64,000 nucleotides of DNA from assembly GCA_910584725.1 (NCBI GenBank), contig CAJUBE010000002.1, forward strand, positions 1 to 64,000, written 5' to 3'. Shown piece by piece: positions 24,654 through 33,115 of this stretch. Origin of the DNA: an uncultured Lachnospiraceae bacterium. GTDB taxonomy: Bacteria; Bacillota; Clostridia; Lachnospirales; Lachnospiraceae. Position numbers and translations under genes: made by a program. Every line of letters begins with the position of its first letter. Within the stretch, counting starts at the first letter, position 1. Below the pieces are notes generated by a model. The model ran no database searches. It was not told the DNA's origin and saw nothing but the letters and a program-made list of their open reading frames with translations.

Positions 24654-26432
24654 TTACACAAGCTCGCTCACTTTTCTCTCCACCGCTTTTCCGCCGACGA
24701 TTTCGTACGCCACATCGCAGTTCTGAATGGTGGACAGCCGATGCGCAATGATTATCAGCGTCTTCTCGCCCTGCAGCGCGTCAATTGACTCCATGACCGC
24801 GGTCTCCGTCTCCGAATCCAACGCGGAAGTCGCCTCGTCCAGCACCAGAATCTGCGGATCCAGATACAGCGCTCTCGCGATCGCCATACGCTGTCTCTGT
24901 CCGCCCGAAATGCGCACGCCCCGCTCGCCGACCATCGTATCCAGCCCCTGCGGCAGTCCTTCCACAAAATCTCGAAGCTGCGCCTTCTCCAAGGCCATAT
25001 ATATCTTTTCGTCGTCAATCTTCTTCTCGTCGATACCAAAGGCAATGTTACACCGTATCGTATCCTCCGTCAGATAAATACTCTGCGGCACGAAACCGAT
25101 AATTTTCCCCAATTCGTCCCCCATCGTCCTGATATCCACACCATCTATACAGACGCGGCCCTTCTGCGGCTCCAAAAGACCCAATATCACATCCCCAAGC
25201 GTGGTTTTCCCGGCCCCGGAATGTCCGATCAGCGCCACGGACTGCCCTTTTTTGATCTCCAGATTCAGGCCGTCCAGAATGGTCTCACTTCCGCCCTCAT
25301 ACCGCCATGTAACGTCTTCCACCGTAATATGATCCTCAAAATGATAGTTTTCCCCGGTTACCGCAAGCGCTTTGCGTTTTTCCTCCCGCTCTTCGTAGGC
25401 ATTTAACTCCAAAACATTGTGATATGTCTCATCCGCCGCCGTCAAATAAAAAATACAGGTATTGAAGCCGCTCGAAATTCTCCCGAGAGACGGCATAATG
25501 CGGAAAGCCGCCATCGCGAACATGGCAAGCTGCGGGAAATACTCCACCGGGGATTCCATCCCGCCCATGCGGAAGCAGACCGCCACGATAATGCCCGCCA
25601 CGCAGGTTCCCTCAATGATGTATGCCGGGGATTCCGCCGCCATCGTCTGGCTGACCGTCGCCTTCTGTCTGCCGACATAAGCGTCCTCATAGGCGCCCAG
25701 GAAATGTCCGACCCGCTTCATCACCAGCACTTCCTTAATCCCGTAGAAAAGTTCCAGCGATTTCTGGCTTACGATGGAGCTGTATTTAAACTGTTTTTCC
25801 CCGTGATACTTGACGCGTCTTCTGAAAATCAGCACGGTCAGAACAACACAGAACATAGCCAGCACAATAACCGTACCCGCAAGAACCGCATCCTGTATAA
25901 TCAAATAGCCGCAGATACATATAATGGTAAGCATTTCCGCCAGAATGCGAAAGAACTGATTCAATATCATATACACGCCCGCTATGCTGCCCCCGATTCC
26001 ACGCAGTACATCCCCGGCTGTCGTATTCAGGAAATAGGAATATCCCCTCTTTACATAGGAATTGATAATTCTGATCGACAGCTCCCTCTGCACCTTACAG
26101 GAATACTTGATTCGGATATAAGCCAATGCGGACATATACACATTTTTGACCACATACACACCGATCACAAACGCAGCCGTGAGAAACATAATCTCCCCGT
26201 CGGTGATCCCGGGAAAAGGCGAAAGGAGCATAGCGCCGATCTCACTCTCCTTGAGTCTTTCCGGCGAAATAATCACTTCGATCAACGGCATGACGGCGGA
26301 CACACCCACCGCCTCAAACACGGCCCCGACCAGCGTCATGACAAACAAAATCATCGCCCATCTCTTCTGGGGTTTTGTCAAAATCACCTGAAATTTATGA
26401 TATAAAGCTTTTACATTTTTCAGACTGTTCAT
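24654..26432 (-). CDS. ABC-type lipid/glycan exporter (PglK/MsbA-like half transporter), copy 1
   Basis: A 592-residue half transporter with six N-terminal membrane helices (about 25-320) and a C-terminal ATPase: Walker A GHSGAGKTT (403-411), Q loop VPQSIY, signature ISGGQRQRMAIARAL, Walker B ILVLDEATSALDSE and the switch histidine in IIAHRLST. It would work as a homodimer. Short loops and a plain MsbA plan fit PglK-type flippases, which move lipid-linked oligosaccharides to the outer leaflet. It lies between the adenylation and formyltransferase genes and has a paralogue of the same length at 58405. Confidence 0.85.
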   Translation of the reverse strand: MNSLKNVKALYHKFQVILTKPQKRWAMILFVMTLVGAVFEAVGVSAVMPLIEVIISPERLKESEIGAMLLSPFPGITDGEIMFLTAAFVIGVYVVKNVYMSALAYIRIKYSCKVQRELSIRIINSYVKRGYSYFLNTTAGDVLRGIGGSIAGVYMILNQFFRILAEMLTIICICGYLIIQDAVLAGTVIVLAMFCVVLTVLIFRRRVKYHGEKQFKYSSIVSQKSLELFYGIKEVLVMKRVGHFLGAYEDAYVGRQKATVSQTMAAESPAYIIEGTCVAGIIVAVCFRMGGMESPVEYFPQLAMFAMAAFRIMPSLGRISSGFNTCIFYLTAADETYHNVLELNAYEEREEKRKALAVTGENYHFEDHITVEDVTWRYEGGSETILDGLNLEIKKGQSVALIGHSGAGKTTLGDVILGLLEPQKGRVCIDGVDIRTMGDELGKIIGFVPQSIYLTEDTIRCNIAFGIDEKKIDDEKIYMALEKAQLRDFVEGLPQGLDTMVGERGVRISGGQRQRMAIARALYLDPQILVLDEATSALDSETETAVMESIDALQGEKTLIIIAHRLSTIQNCDVAYEIVGGKAVERKVSELV

Positions 26433-26482
26433 ATCGTCTCCTCAATCTGCCGCTTCCGGGCCGCATCAGTGGCCAGCACCGT

Positions 26483-27985
26483 TTACAGCGTGGAAAGCAA
26501 CTGTTTCCTGTCAATCTTTCCGTTCTCATTGAGCGGCAGCTTCGCAATTTTTATCAGCTTCTGCGGCATCATATATACCGGGAGTCTGTTTTTCAAAAAT
26601 GCCTTCAGCTTCTCCTCCTCGCACTTTTTCCCCTCGTAAAACAGAACAATGTCGTCCTTTTGCGAATCGTAGACCGCCGCGCATCTGTCCACCTCGGAAA
26701 CCGCGCCCGCCGCATTCTCAATCTCACCCAGCTCGATCCGATAGCCCATATGCTTAATCTGGAAATCCTTTCGCGAGACGTAGACCAGTTCCCCGTGCTC
26801 ATTCCACTGCACCAGATCGCCCGACTTATATACAATTTCGGGGTATGCGCCGTTCAACGGATTCTGTACATAGGCCTCGTTCGTCTTATCCCAATTGTTA
26901 TAATAGCCGTGTGCCAAATAAGAGCCTCTGTAGTAAAGCTCTCCGGCTCTGCCGGGCTCCGTAATCGGCTGATTGTCCTCGTCCAAAACGAAAACATCCA
27001 CATTTCTGCAGGCGTTTCCGATGGGGACAGGCTCGTCGTCCCGAAACTCTCTGTCCACGATATAGTAAATACCGATATCCGTAATCTCCGTAGGCCCGAA
27101 CAGGTTGGCGTAGAGGGCGTCAGGCAGGTATTTTCTCCACAGGTTCAGATGCTTCGTCGGCATCACCTCCCCTGCGAACAAAATTTTCTTTAAGTAGGGC
27201 AGCTCCACCGCCGACAGCATATTGAATTTGGTAATCAGACACAGCGCCGAGGGCACCCAGTAAATGGTGTTTATCTTATTTTCATTCAGGAAATCGAGAA
27301 GACTCATGGGAAAAGTAAACATCGCCTTGGGAATCACAAAAAGCGCCGCGCCGCTGCGGATCGTGGCATAAATATCCAGTACGGACATACTAAAATAAAA
27401 CGGCGTTTGGTTACCAAAGACCGTTTCAGCGCTTAGATCAAAGGTGGACACGCACCACCCGGCATAATCAATAACGGATCTGTGACAGACAATAACCCCT
27501 TTGGGGACGCCTGTGGAACCTGACGTAAACAGGGCGTACACAGGATCCGTATCAATGGCGCGCTCCCGTATTTTCGTAAGCAGCGCACCGTTCGTCTCTC
27601 CCGCTGCCAGCTCTTCATACCGAACCTTCAAGTCGTTGAACCGGCCAAGATCCGTATCGCAGGTCTTCTCATCCACGATCACCCGGACGGGATTCAGCGT
27701 CTGAAAAATCAACAGCACTCTCTCCACCGGCATCTCGGTATCGATGGGCACATAAAAATTTCCGCTGTAGACAACGCCAAAAAAGCTGAGCAGCTCCGTC
27801 ACCCCTTTTGGCACCAAAACCGCTACCGCCCTTCTCACCGTGCCCTCCGCCGCCAGGCCGCTGCCGATTTTCCGGGCCGTCTCGACCGCCTCCGTATAGG
27901 TGACCCGCATCCCGCTGTCCGCAAAGGCCGTCTTATCCCCGTATTTCTCTTTTGACTCCTCTAACATTTCCAATATATTAATCAT
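26483..27985 (-). CDS. amino-acid-adenylation-like enzyme (DltA-related) with altered substrate aspartate
   Basis: A 500-residue stand-alone adenylation domain. Core motifs are intact: FTSGSTGVPKG (153-163), FGPTE (296-300), YKSGD (386-390), DFQIKHMGYRIELGEIE (407-423) and the catalytic Lys490 in NENGKID. Where DltA and NRPS domains have FD-x-SV, whose Asp binds the alpha-amino group, this protein has FSMSV (198-202), so its substrate may lack a normal alpha-amino group. It should adenylate a carboxylic acid and load it on the carrier protein two genes upstream. The ATG at 27985 has GAGG 5 nt before it; a longer frame to 28093 would overlap the GNAT gene. Confidence 0.8.
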   Translation of the reverse strand: MINILEMLEESKEKYGDKTAFADSGMRVTYTEAVETARKIGSGLAAEGTVRRAVAVLVPKGVTELLSFFGVVYSGNFYVPIDTEMPVERVLLIFQTLNPVRVIVDEKTCDTDLGRFNDLKVRYEELAAGETNGALLTKIRERAIDTDPVYALFTSGSTGVPKGVIVCHRSVIDYAGWCVSTFDLSAETVFGNQTPFYFSMSVLDIYATIRSGAALFVIPKAMFTFPMSLLDFLNENKINTIYWVPSALCLITKFNMLSAVELPYLKKILFAGEVMPTKHLNLWRKYLPDALYANLFGPTEITDIGIYYIVDREFRDDEPVPIGNACRNVDVFVLDEDNQPITEPGRAGELYYRGSYLAHGYYNNWDKTNEAYVQNPLNGAYPEIVYKSGDLVQWNEHGELVYVSRKDFQIKHMGYRIELGEIENAAGAVSEVDRCAAVYDSQKDDIVLFYEGKKCEEEKLKAFLKNRLPVYMMPQKLIKIAKLPLNENGKIDRKQLLSTL

Positions 27986-28007
27986 ACTTACCTCATTCCG
28001 AAGCATA

Positions 28008-29036
28008 TTATGCCGATGGCCTGTCCTGATCCCCGTCGCCTTTCCAGACAATCGGGTGCATTTCCTTTTCCCAAAATATGCCGATATTGACATTCTTCCT
28101 ACAGAAAGGAGAAAAATAATTCGGTATGACGTTCAGGGAATCCTTCGCCTTTTTGCTGAACCCGGCCTGCAGTAAAATCTCATCCGCAACGCCGTACACA
28201 TACAGATCCGTGTATTCGTATCCGGCGTCCCTCATAAGCTGTCGAAGCGGCGTTCCTATCCATCGAAGCAGCTCTTCATCGCCCACGAAATCAATCAGCC
28301 GCAGTATCCGGCTGTCATCCTGCTTCTGCTCTCTCGCTATAAGGAAAGAAGCGGTTTTTGCTCCCTCTTTCCACAGCCGGTAAACCTGATACTGGTATTT
28401 CGGATTTTCAAAGTACCTGCGCACCATATATTCCGGGGTTTTATATATCTTGTCCTCCCTTTTTTCGGGACAATAATCCGCCAGAAAGGCTTCCCGATCC
28501 TCCACCTTCCGCAAAGCGACGGAAACGCCGCTTTCCTGATACTCTCTGTTTATCTCCGTCTCGTCCCTGATTTCCGCAATCCGCTTTTCGCACGTCTCAT
28601 TCAACATATAAAAATGCTGCAGATCGCCCGTGCAAAAGCCGAGGTACTTATAAATATTGCGCGTATTTTCATTTAATCCGCTGGTATAGATATGGCGGCA
28701 TCTCCCATGGTCGATCAGGTAATAAAACAGTCCGACTCCGGCAAACATCTGGCCGTTGTCCAGCACCTTCCACATCACGGTAAAGATATCGCGAAGCTCG
28801 CCCCCGTAAGGAATATACCCCAGCGTTCCCTCAATGCCGTTTTTGTCATTGAACAGGAGAACCATGCAGACTTCGTCGCCGCGGCAGAACTCATATTCAA
28901 AAAAGGCTCTGTCGTTTGCAAGGATATGGCTGTCCTTCCAATGCATCTTGAAAAACAGCATAATGTCGGAAATATCCTCCCGCTTTGCAAATCGGATCGT
29001 GTAACCCGGCGGAAGCTCTATCGGTATTCTACGCAT
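28008..29036 (-). CDS. tandem GNAT-like acyltransferase
   Basis: A 342-residue protein that looks like two GNAT folds in series. The first half has TIRFAKREDI (beta 1), GVGLFYYLIDHG at the acyl-CoA-binding loop position and NENTRNIYKYLGF (beta 5 to helix), a typical GNAT ending. The second half repeats the pattern less clearly, ending with LYVYGVADEILLQAGFSKKAK. It sits between the carrier protein and the adenylation enzyme with gaps of about 20 bp. It could take an acyl group from the carrier protein or CoA and put it on an amino sugar. This is inference; no acceptor site can be identified. Confidence 0.65.
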   Translation of the reverse strand: MRRIPIELPPGYTIRFAKREDISDIMLFFKMHWKDSHILANDRAFFEYEFCRGDEVCMVLLFNDKNGIEGTLGYIPYGGELRDIFTVMWKVLDNGQMFAGVGLFYYLIDHGRCRHIYTSGLNENTRNIYKYLGFCTGDLQHFYMLNETCEKRIAEIRDETEINREYQESGVSVALRKVEDREAFLADYCPEKREDKIYKTPEYMVRRYFENPKYQYQVYRLWKEGAKTASFLIAREQKQDDSRILRLIDFVGDEELLRWIGTPLRQLMRDAGYEYTDLYVYGVADEILLQAGFSKKAKDSLNVIPNYFSPFCRKNVNIGIFWEKEMHPIVWKGDGDQDRPSA

Positions 29037-29053
29037 CTTTTCTCCCCTTATCC

Positions 29054-29287
29054 TTAAGCCTTCTGTTGAATTTCCCGTATCATGGCCTCTATCTTCCCGA
29101 TACTCATGAAATTCTCCATCCGCATGTAAACCGGCTCAATCTCAATCTCAAAAGCGGTCTCCAGATTCATCACCACATTAAAAATATCATGGGAATCAAT
29201 CCCCAGATCCCCACACAGATTATCGCCGTTATAGTTCATGCATTCCGGCTTAGTCTCAGCCAGAACCTCTCTGATCTTCTGTTCCAT
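29054..29287 (-). CDS. acyl/aminoacyl carrier protein
   Basis: Seventy-seven residues, a four-helix carrier domain. The phosphopantetheine attachment site is Ser32 in GDLGIDSHD (27-34), where most carrier proteins have GxDSL; helix 2 NVVMNLETAFEIEI matches the interaction surface of ACP and DltC. A 4'-phosphopantetheinyl transferase would be needed from elsewhere. It lies between the deacetylase and GNAT genes, one gene from the adenylation enzyme, so the three are best read as one acylation module. Compared with fatty acid ACP it is less acidic in the loop 1 region. Confidence 0.85.
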   Translation of the reverse strand: MEQKIREVLAETKPECMNYNGDNLCGDLGIDSHDIFNVVMNLETAFEIEIEPVYMRMENFMSIGKIEAMIREIQQKA

Positions 29288-29311
29288 ACGATTTTTCCTC
29301 CGCCTTTTTTC

Positions 29312-30277
29312 TTATTGGATATTCAGATAATTGCTGCTCTTGGGCGGGAAATCATTGCAGTCAAGCCTCGGCAATTCGAATCTTCCGTGCACATCGGTAT
29401 CGGCTACCGCCACCTTCGTCACCATTCCCGCCTTGCAGCCTCTCGACGCAATATACTGCAAAACCTGTGGATTATAGGAACCGTAAGGATAATTTAACAC
29501 CCAGTTATCCCCATCCACAAACTCGCCCATCACCTCTAATGCCTTATCGATATCCGCCTTCATTTCCTGTTCGGCCAGATTGCCGAGCCAGTAATGATCG
29601 TAGCCGTGCAGGCCAATAAACATGCCTTCCCGCTTCATACACCTGATCTGGTCGCGGTTCATGTACAGCTCCCGCGCAAACACATCCTCCGGCAGTCCCA
29701 CATACTTTTGAAACAGCTCGCTGGATATCTGATTCCTGATTTTTTCAGGGATAGCCGTCTGCAAAATTCTCTTGACAAAAATCGTCTCTTTGTTGTCAAA
29801 GCGGCTGGCCGCCGCGTATTTCTCAAACAGCTCTTCATTGGAAGGGATCTCCGTCTCCATGCCGTCACGGCGGTACCGATCCAAAAGGGCGTATATATCT
29901 TTTACTAAAGAATGCACATCCGCACTCGCCAGCGTAAAGTGGATTTTGTTGACATCCAACAGCACATTTTCCGTAAAAGTCTTTCCCGGGATAAAAAAGG
30001 AACCCTGCGCCTTATTCTCCTTTAAAATCGGAAATACCGCCGTAAAATTGTCAATATATCCGTCGTCAAAGGTCAGCAGCACGGCGTTTTCCGGGAGCGT
30101 CCCGTTTTCGGAATTACACGCCTCCATCACTTCCTCCATGGTGACGAACGTAAAATGCTCCTTCAAAAATGCGATCTGCTGCTTAAACAGCTCATAATCC
30201 AGGCCTTTAATGCCCGGATACCGGCTGTTTTTCAGATCTCTGACATAATGATACATGATGATATGCACTCTGCTCAT
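29312..30277 (-). CDS. polysaccharide deacetylase (NodB-like)
   Basis: About 321 residues. The metal and catalytic motif TFDDGY is near residue 69, the second motif HGYDHYW supplies the zinc histidines, and NYPYGSYNP matches the third motif with its catalytic arginine replaced or not evident. A long insert of about 70 residues lies between motifs 1 and 2. No signal peptide is visible, so a cytoplasmic substrate is possible. It could free an amino group from an N-acetyl sugar so that the neighbouring acyl- or formyltransferases can modify it. The ATG at 30277 is preferred; it follows the neuA stop, and the frame from 30343 would overlap neuA. Confidence 0.8.
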   Translation of the reverse strand: MSRVHIIMYHYVRDLKNSRYPGIKGLDYELFKQQIAFLKEHFTFVTMEEVMEACNSENGTLPENAVLLTFDDGYIDNFTAVFPILKENKAQGSFFIPGKTFTENVLLDVNKIHFTLASADVHSLVKDIYALLDRYRRDGMETEIPSNEELFEKYAAASRFDNKETIFVKRILQTAIPEKIRNQISSELFQKYVGLPEDVFARELYMNRDQIRCMKREGMFIGLHGYDHYWLGNLAEQEMKADIDKALEVMGEFVDGDNWVLNYPYGSYNPQVLQYIASRGCKAGMVTKVAVADTDVHGRFELPRLDCNDFPPKSSNYLNIQ

Positions 30278-30285
30278 ATGATCCG

Positions 30286-31005
30286 TTATCCCTTCCGCGC
30301 CGTTTTCGCCTCTTCCGTCATGTCCTGCTCCCGCATATAGCACTCGGCTATCTTAAAATCCAGTTCCGTATCGATGTCAATCGACCGCTCCGCCGGCATG
30401 ATGTACGCATAGCACTTATGCCGCAGCATTTCCGGCAGATCCAGTTCCTGTCTGTTTACCAGATAAACCGCGCCATTTAACCGATAGTATTTCGGAAGCT
30501 CCTGTCTTCTTGTATCACAGTAATTCTCCCGCCTGAAATTATCCATGCACAAATCGTCCCCCAGCGTATTGCTCCACAGGGGGGAGTGCTCCATCTCGCA
30601 GACGGATACAACGGCGTTTGCGCCCTTCTCCTCCATCAACGCGAAACTATTGTCGATATCGGACACATTCCGCAGCGGGGACGTCGGCTGCAAAAGCATG
30701 ATGCGGTCAAAAAATTCGCCCTGCTTTTCAAACTGATCAATCACCTCTCTGACCACATCCCAAGAACCCGCTGTATCTCCAGAATTTTCTTCGGTCCGCA
30801 AAAAGGAGGCGTCCGCCCCGTATTTTTGGGCGATCTCGGCATATTCCGCCGAGTCCGTCGATACAAAAACTTTGTCGAACCGCCCGCTTTGCAGCGCGCA
30901 CTCCACGGAGTACGCAAGCAGGGGTTTCCCGCACAGTTCCTTTATATTTTTATCCCGCAGCCCCTTAGAGCCGCTCCGCGCCGTCACAATCGCTATACTG
31001 CCCAT
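30286..31005 (-). CDS. neuA: CMP-nonulosonic acid synthetase (NeuA/LegF family), set 1
   Basis: A 239-residue cytidylyltransferase. The CTP-binding signature ARSGSKGLRDKN (9-20) is followed by VSTDSAEYAEIA, LLQPTSPLRN and the late PAERSIDIDTELDF. It transfers CMP from CTP to the anomeric carbon of Neu5Ac, legionaminic acid or pseudaminic acid. It is encoded directly before the deacetylase and after LegB, so LegF is a reasonable reading. The second homologue at 34425 shares the same PAERS-x-[NID]-IDT ending but differs elsewhere. Confidence 0.88.
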   Translation of the reverse strand: MGSIAIVTARSGSKGLRDKNIKELCGKPLLAYSVECALQSGRFDKVFVSTDSAEYAEIAQKYGADASFLRTEENSGDTAGSWDVVREVIDQFEKQGEFFDRIMLLQPTSPLRNVSDIDNSFALMEEKGANAVVSVCEMEHSPLWSNTLGDDLCMDNFRRENYCDTRRQELPKYYRLNGAVYLVNRQELDLPEMLRHKCYAYIMPAERSIDIDTELDFKIAECYMREQDMTEEAKTARKG

Positions 31006-31029
31006 TCCTGCCGCTCCCCGGTCATTTTG

Positions 31030-32010
31030 CTACACATTGTAGATATCGTATTTGTAGGCGTCCATATGCCTGCCGATCCACTCTATCGTTTCCGCAATCC
31101 CGCGCTCAAACGTATACTGCGGCTTCCACCCCGTAAGCCTCGTAATCTTTTCGTTTGACCCCAGCAGTCTGTTGACCTCGCTTTTTTCCGGACGAAGCCT
31201 TTCCTCCTCACAGACAATGCGGGCTTTGGGATTGATCTGGTCTATGATTTCCTTCGCCAACTCTCCGATGGATATTTCTCTCTGGGTCGCTATATTGATT
31301 TCCTCACCGACCGTCTGCTCCGATTCCGCAATGGCAAGAAAGCCGGCTGTCGTATCTCTCACATAATTGAAATCCCGGGTGGGCGTCAGCGCTCCCAGTT
31401 TAATCTCCTCCCGCCCCGCCAAAAGCTGGGAGATAATGGTGGGAATCACCGCTCTCGCAGACTGGCGCGGTCCGTAGGTGTTGAAGGGCCGCACGATGGA
31501 CACCGGCAGTTTGAAGCTCCTGTAAAAGCTCTCCGCCAGCCTGTCCGCGCCTATTTTGGTCGCCGAGTAGGGCGACTGTCCCTGAAAGGGATGTTTTTCG
31601 TCAATCGGCACATACTGCGCCGTGCCGTACACCTCCGACGTCGATGTGACCAGAACCCTCTCCGTCCCCAGTTCCCTGGCCGCCTGAAGAACATTCAAGG
31701 TTCCCTTGATATTCGTATCCACATAGGAATCCGGAGAGTGGTAGCTGAACGGAATCGCAATCAGCGCCGCCAGATGAAACACCATGTCCACACCCCGCAT
31801 CGCTTCCCGCACCCCGTTCGGATCCCGCACATCCCCGCAGAATATTTCGATCTGATCCAGCTTTTCCTTCGCCAGACTGTCAAGCCATCCCCACGTATTA
31901 AACGAATTATACAGGGTAAACGCTTTCACTTCATATCCTTTTTCCAGCAGATTCTCTGTCAAATGGCTCCCGATAAACCCGTCGGCGCCTGTAACCAATA
32001 CTTTCTTCAC
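31030..32010 (-). CDS. legB: LegB-like nucleotide-sugar 4,6-dehydratase (extended SDR)
   Basis: A 326-residue SDR: VTGADGFIGSHL, FHLAALIAIPFSYHSPD, TSTSEVYGTAQ, SPYSATKIGAD for the Tyr-x3-Lys pair, RPFNTYGPRQSARAVIP and TPTRDFNYV. These strings are very typical of LegB, which removes water from GDP- or UDP-GlcNAc to give the 4-keto-6-deoxy sugar that starts legionaminic acid synthesis. The next step needs a LegC aminotransferase, which I do not find in the window. It lies beside a PtmE-like guanylyltransferase, consistent with the GDP-sugar branch known from Campylobacter. Confidence 0.85.
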   Translation of the reverse strand: MKKVLVTGADGFIGSHLTENLLEKGYEVKAFTLYNSFNTWGWLDSLAKEKLDQIEIFCGDVRDPNGVREAMRGVDMVFHLAALIAIPFSYHSPDSYVDTNIKGTLNVLQAARELGTERVLVTSTSEVYGTAQYVPIDEKHPFQGQSPYSATKIGADRLAESFYRSFKLPVSIVRPFNTYGPRQSARAVIPTIISQLLAGREEIKLGALTPTRDFNYVRDTTAGFLAIAESEQTVGEEINIATQREISIGELAKEIIDQINPKARIVCEEERLRPEKSEVNRLLGSNEKITRLTGWKPQYTFERGIAETIEWIGRHMDAYKYDIYNV

Positions 32011-32042
32011 GCTCCGCAGACTCCTTATTCTTTATGGCATAT

Positions 32043-33104
32043 TTAGTAATTTAAGTTTAAGGCGGCATAGGTTTTTTGCAATTCCTCCATCTGCCCCGTA
32101 TCCAGCCACTGTTCTTCCTCTATCAGATAAATGCCTACCTTTTCTTTCTTCTCTATACAATCGTTAACCAGCTCCGTCATGTCCACAAACGTATCCTGCG
32201 GTATCCGCTCCAAAAACCGTTCATTGATGACATACAGGCCTGTATTTATGTTGTAGGACAATACCGGCTTCTCCTGCATATTGCAGACATACCCCTGCGC
32301 GTCCCCCTCAACGGTTCCGTATGGCATCCGATATTTCTTGTGCGCGCAGACTAACGTGATGATACATCCCTTGCGGATGTGCTCCTCCAGAATCGCCTGA
32401 TAATCGGCGTCGATCATAATATCGCAGTTAGAGACAAAAAAATCGCCGGAAACCTTTCCCTGCACCAGCTTCAGCCCGCCGGCGGTTCCCAGAAACTTTT
32501 CCTCCTCCACAAATTGGATATTATACTTCATCTCATTATCTGCAAAATACGCTTTGATAAAGTTCTTTTTGTAGTTGACGACCATGTAAAACGGGTCGCA
32601 GCCGTACTCCTGAAATTTTGTGATAATCCGCTCCGTTATGGTCTTCTCTCCGAGCGGAATCAAGGGCTTTGGCAGGATATCCGTAAACGGTTTCAGTCTC
32701 TGCCCCTTTCCGCCCGCCATAATCACTACCGGCACCTGCAGGCTCGCCCTTTTCTTTCCCGTGCTCTCCTCCTCAAAGTAGGTCAGGAAGACAATGTCCG
32801 TTATTTCCATGTCGCGGGTGACGATCGGCAGAGCCGTGACGCCCTGCTTTATCATAATATCTTTGGCGCTGCCGCTCTCCTCCCGGTAAGCAAAAACAGG
32901 GGAATAGTGCGCCGCTTTTGACACTTCCCCCTCTATATCCCCTCCGGCCAGTATATATCTTCGAATATCTCCGTCTGTCACCGTAGCCAGCAGCTTTCCA
33001 TCCTTACAGACGAAAACAAGCCCCTTTGCGTTATCGGCAATTTTTTTCATGACCTCTCTGATGGAATTTTCTTCTGCTGCTATAAAAGTTTCCAGATTTT
33101 TCAT
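32043..33104 (-). CDS. ptmE: CBS-domain sugar-1-phosphate nucleotidyltransferase (PtmE-like)
   Basis: A 353-residue protein with a CBS pair (about residues 1-120; the DGKLLATVTDGDIRRYIL string is characteristic) and a C-terminal nucleotidyltransferase (MAGGKGQRLKPFTDILPKPL, about residues 129-148, then VSNCDIMID for metal binding and a late WLDTG). This architecture matches PtmE, glucosamine-1-phosphate guanylyltransferase of the Campylobacter legionaminic acid pathway. It would supply the GDP-sugar for LegB just downstream. Other members make GDP-mannose-type donors, so the sugar is not proven. Confidence 0.8.
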   Translation of the reverse strand: MKNLETFIAAEENSIREVMKKIADNAKGLVFVCKDGKLLATVTDGDIRRYILAGGDIEGEVSKAAHYSPVFAYREESGSAKDIMIKQGVTALPIVTRDMEITDIVFLTYFEEESTGKKRASLQVPVVIMAGGKGQRLKPFTDILPKPLIPLGEKTITERIITKFQEYGCDPFYMVVNYKKNFIKAYFADNEMKYNIQFVEEEKFLGTAGGLKLVQGKVSGDFFVSNCDIMIDADYQAILEEHIRKGCIITLVCAHKKYRMPYGTVEGDAQGYVCNMQEKPVLSYNINTGLYVINERFLERIPQDTFVDMTELVNDCIEKKEKVGIYLIEEEQWLDTGQMEELQKTYAALNLNY

Positions 33105-33115
33105 CTCTCTGCTCT

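Noticed and set aside
25419..26405. 328-codon plus-strand frame opposite the ABC exporter
   Set aside because: Composition (His, Arg and Asn runs) is that of a reversed reading frame; the minus-strand ABC motifs are complete.
26375..27193. 272-codon plus-strand frame opposite the adenylation enzyme
   Set aside because: Shadow frame; all adenylation motifs are on the minus strand.
29054..29287. fatty acid synthesis ACP
   Set aside because: Neighbours are an adenylation enzyme and sugar genes, and the site is DSHD, not the DSLD/DSLT of fatty acid ACPs; no fab genes nearby.
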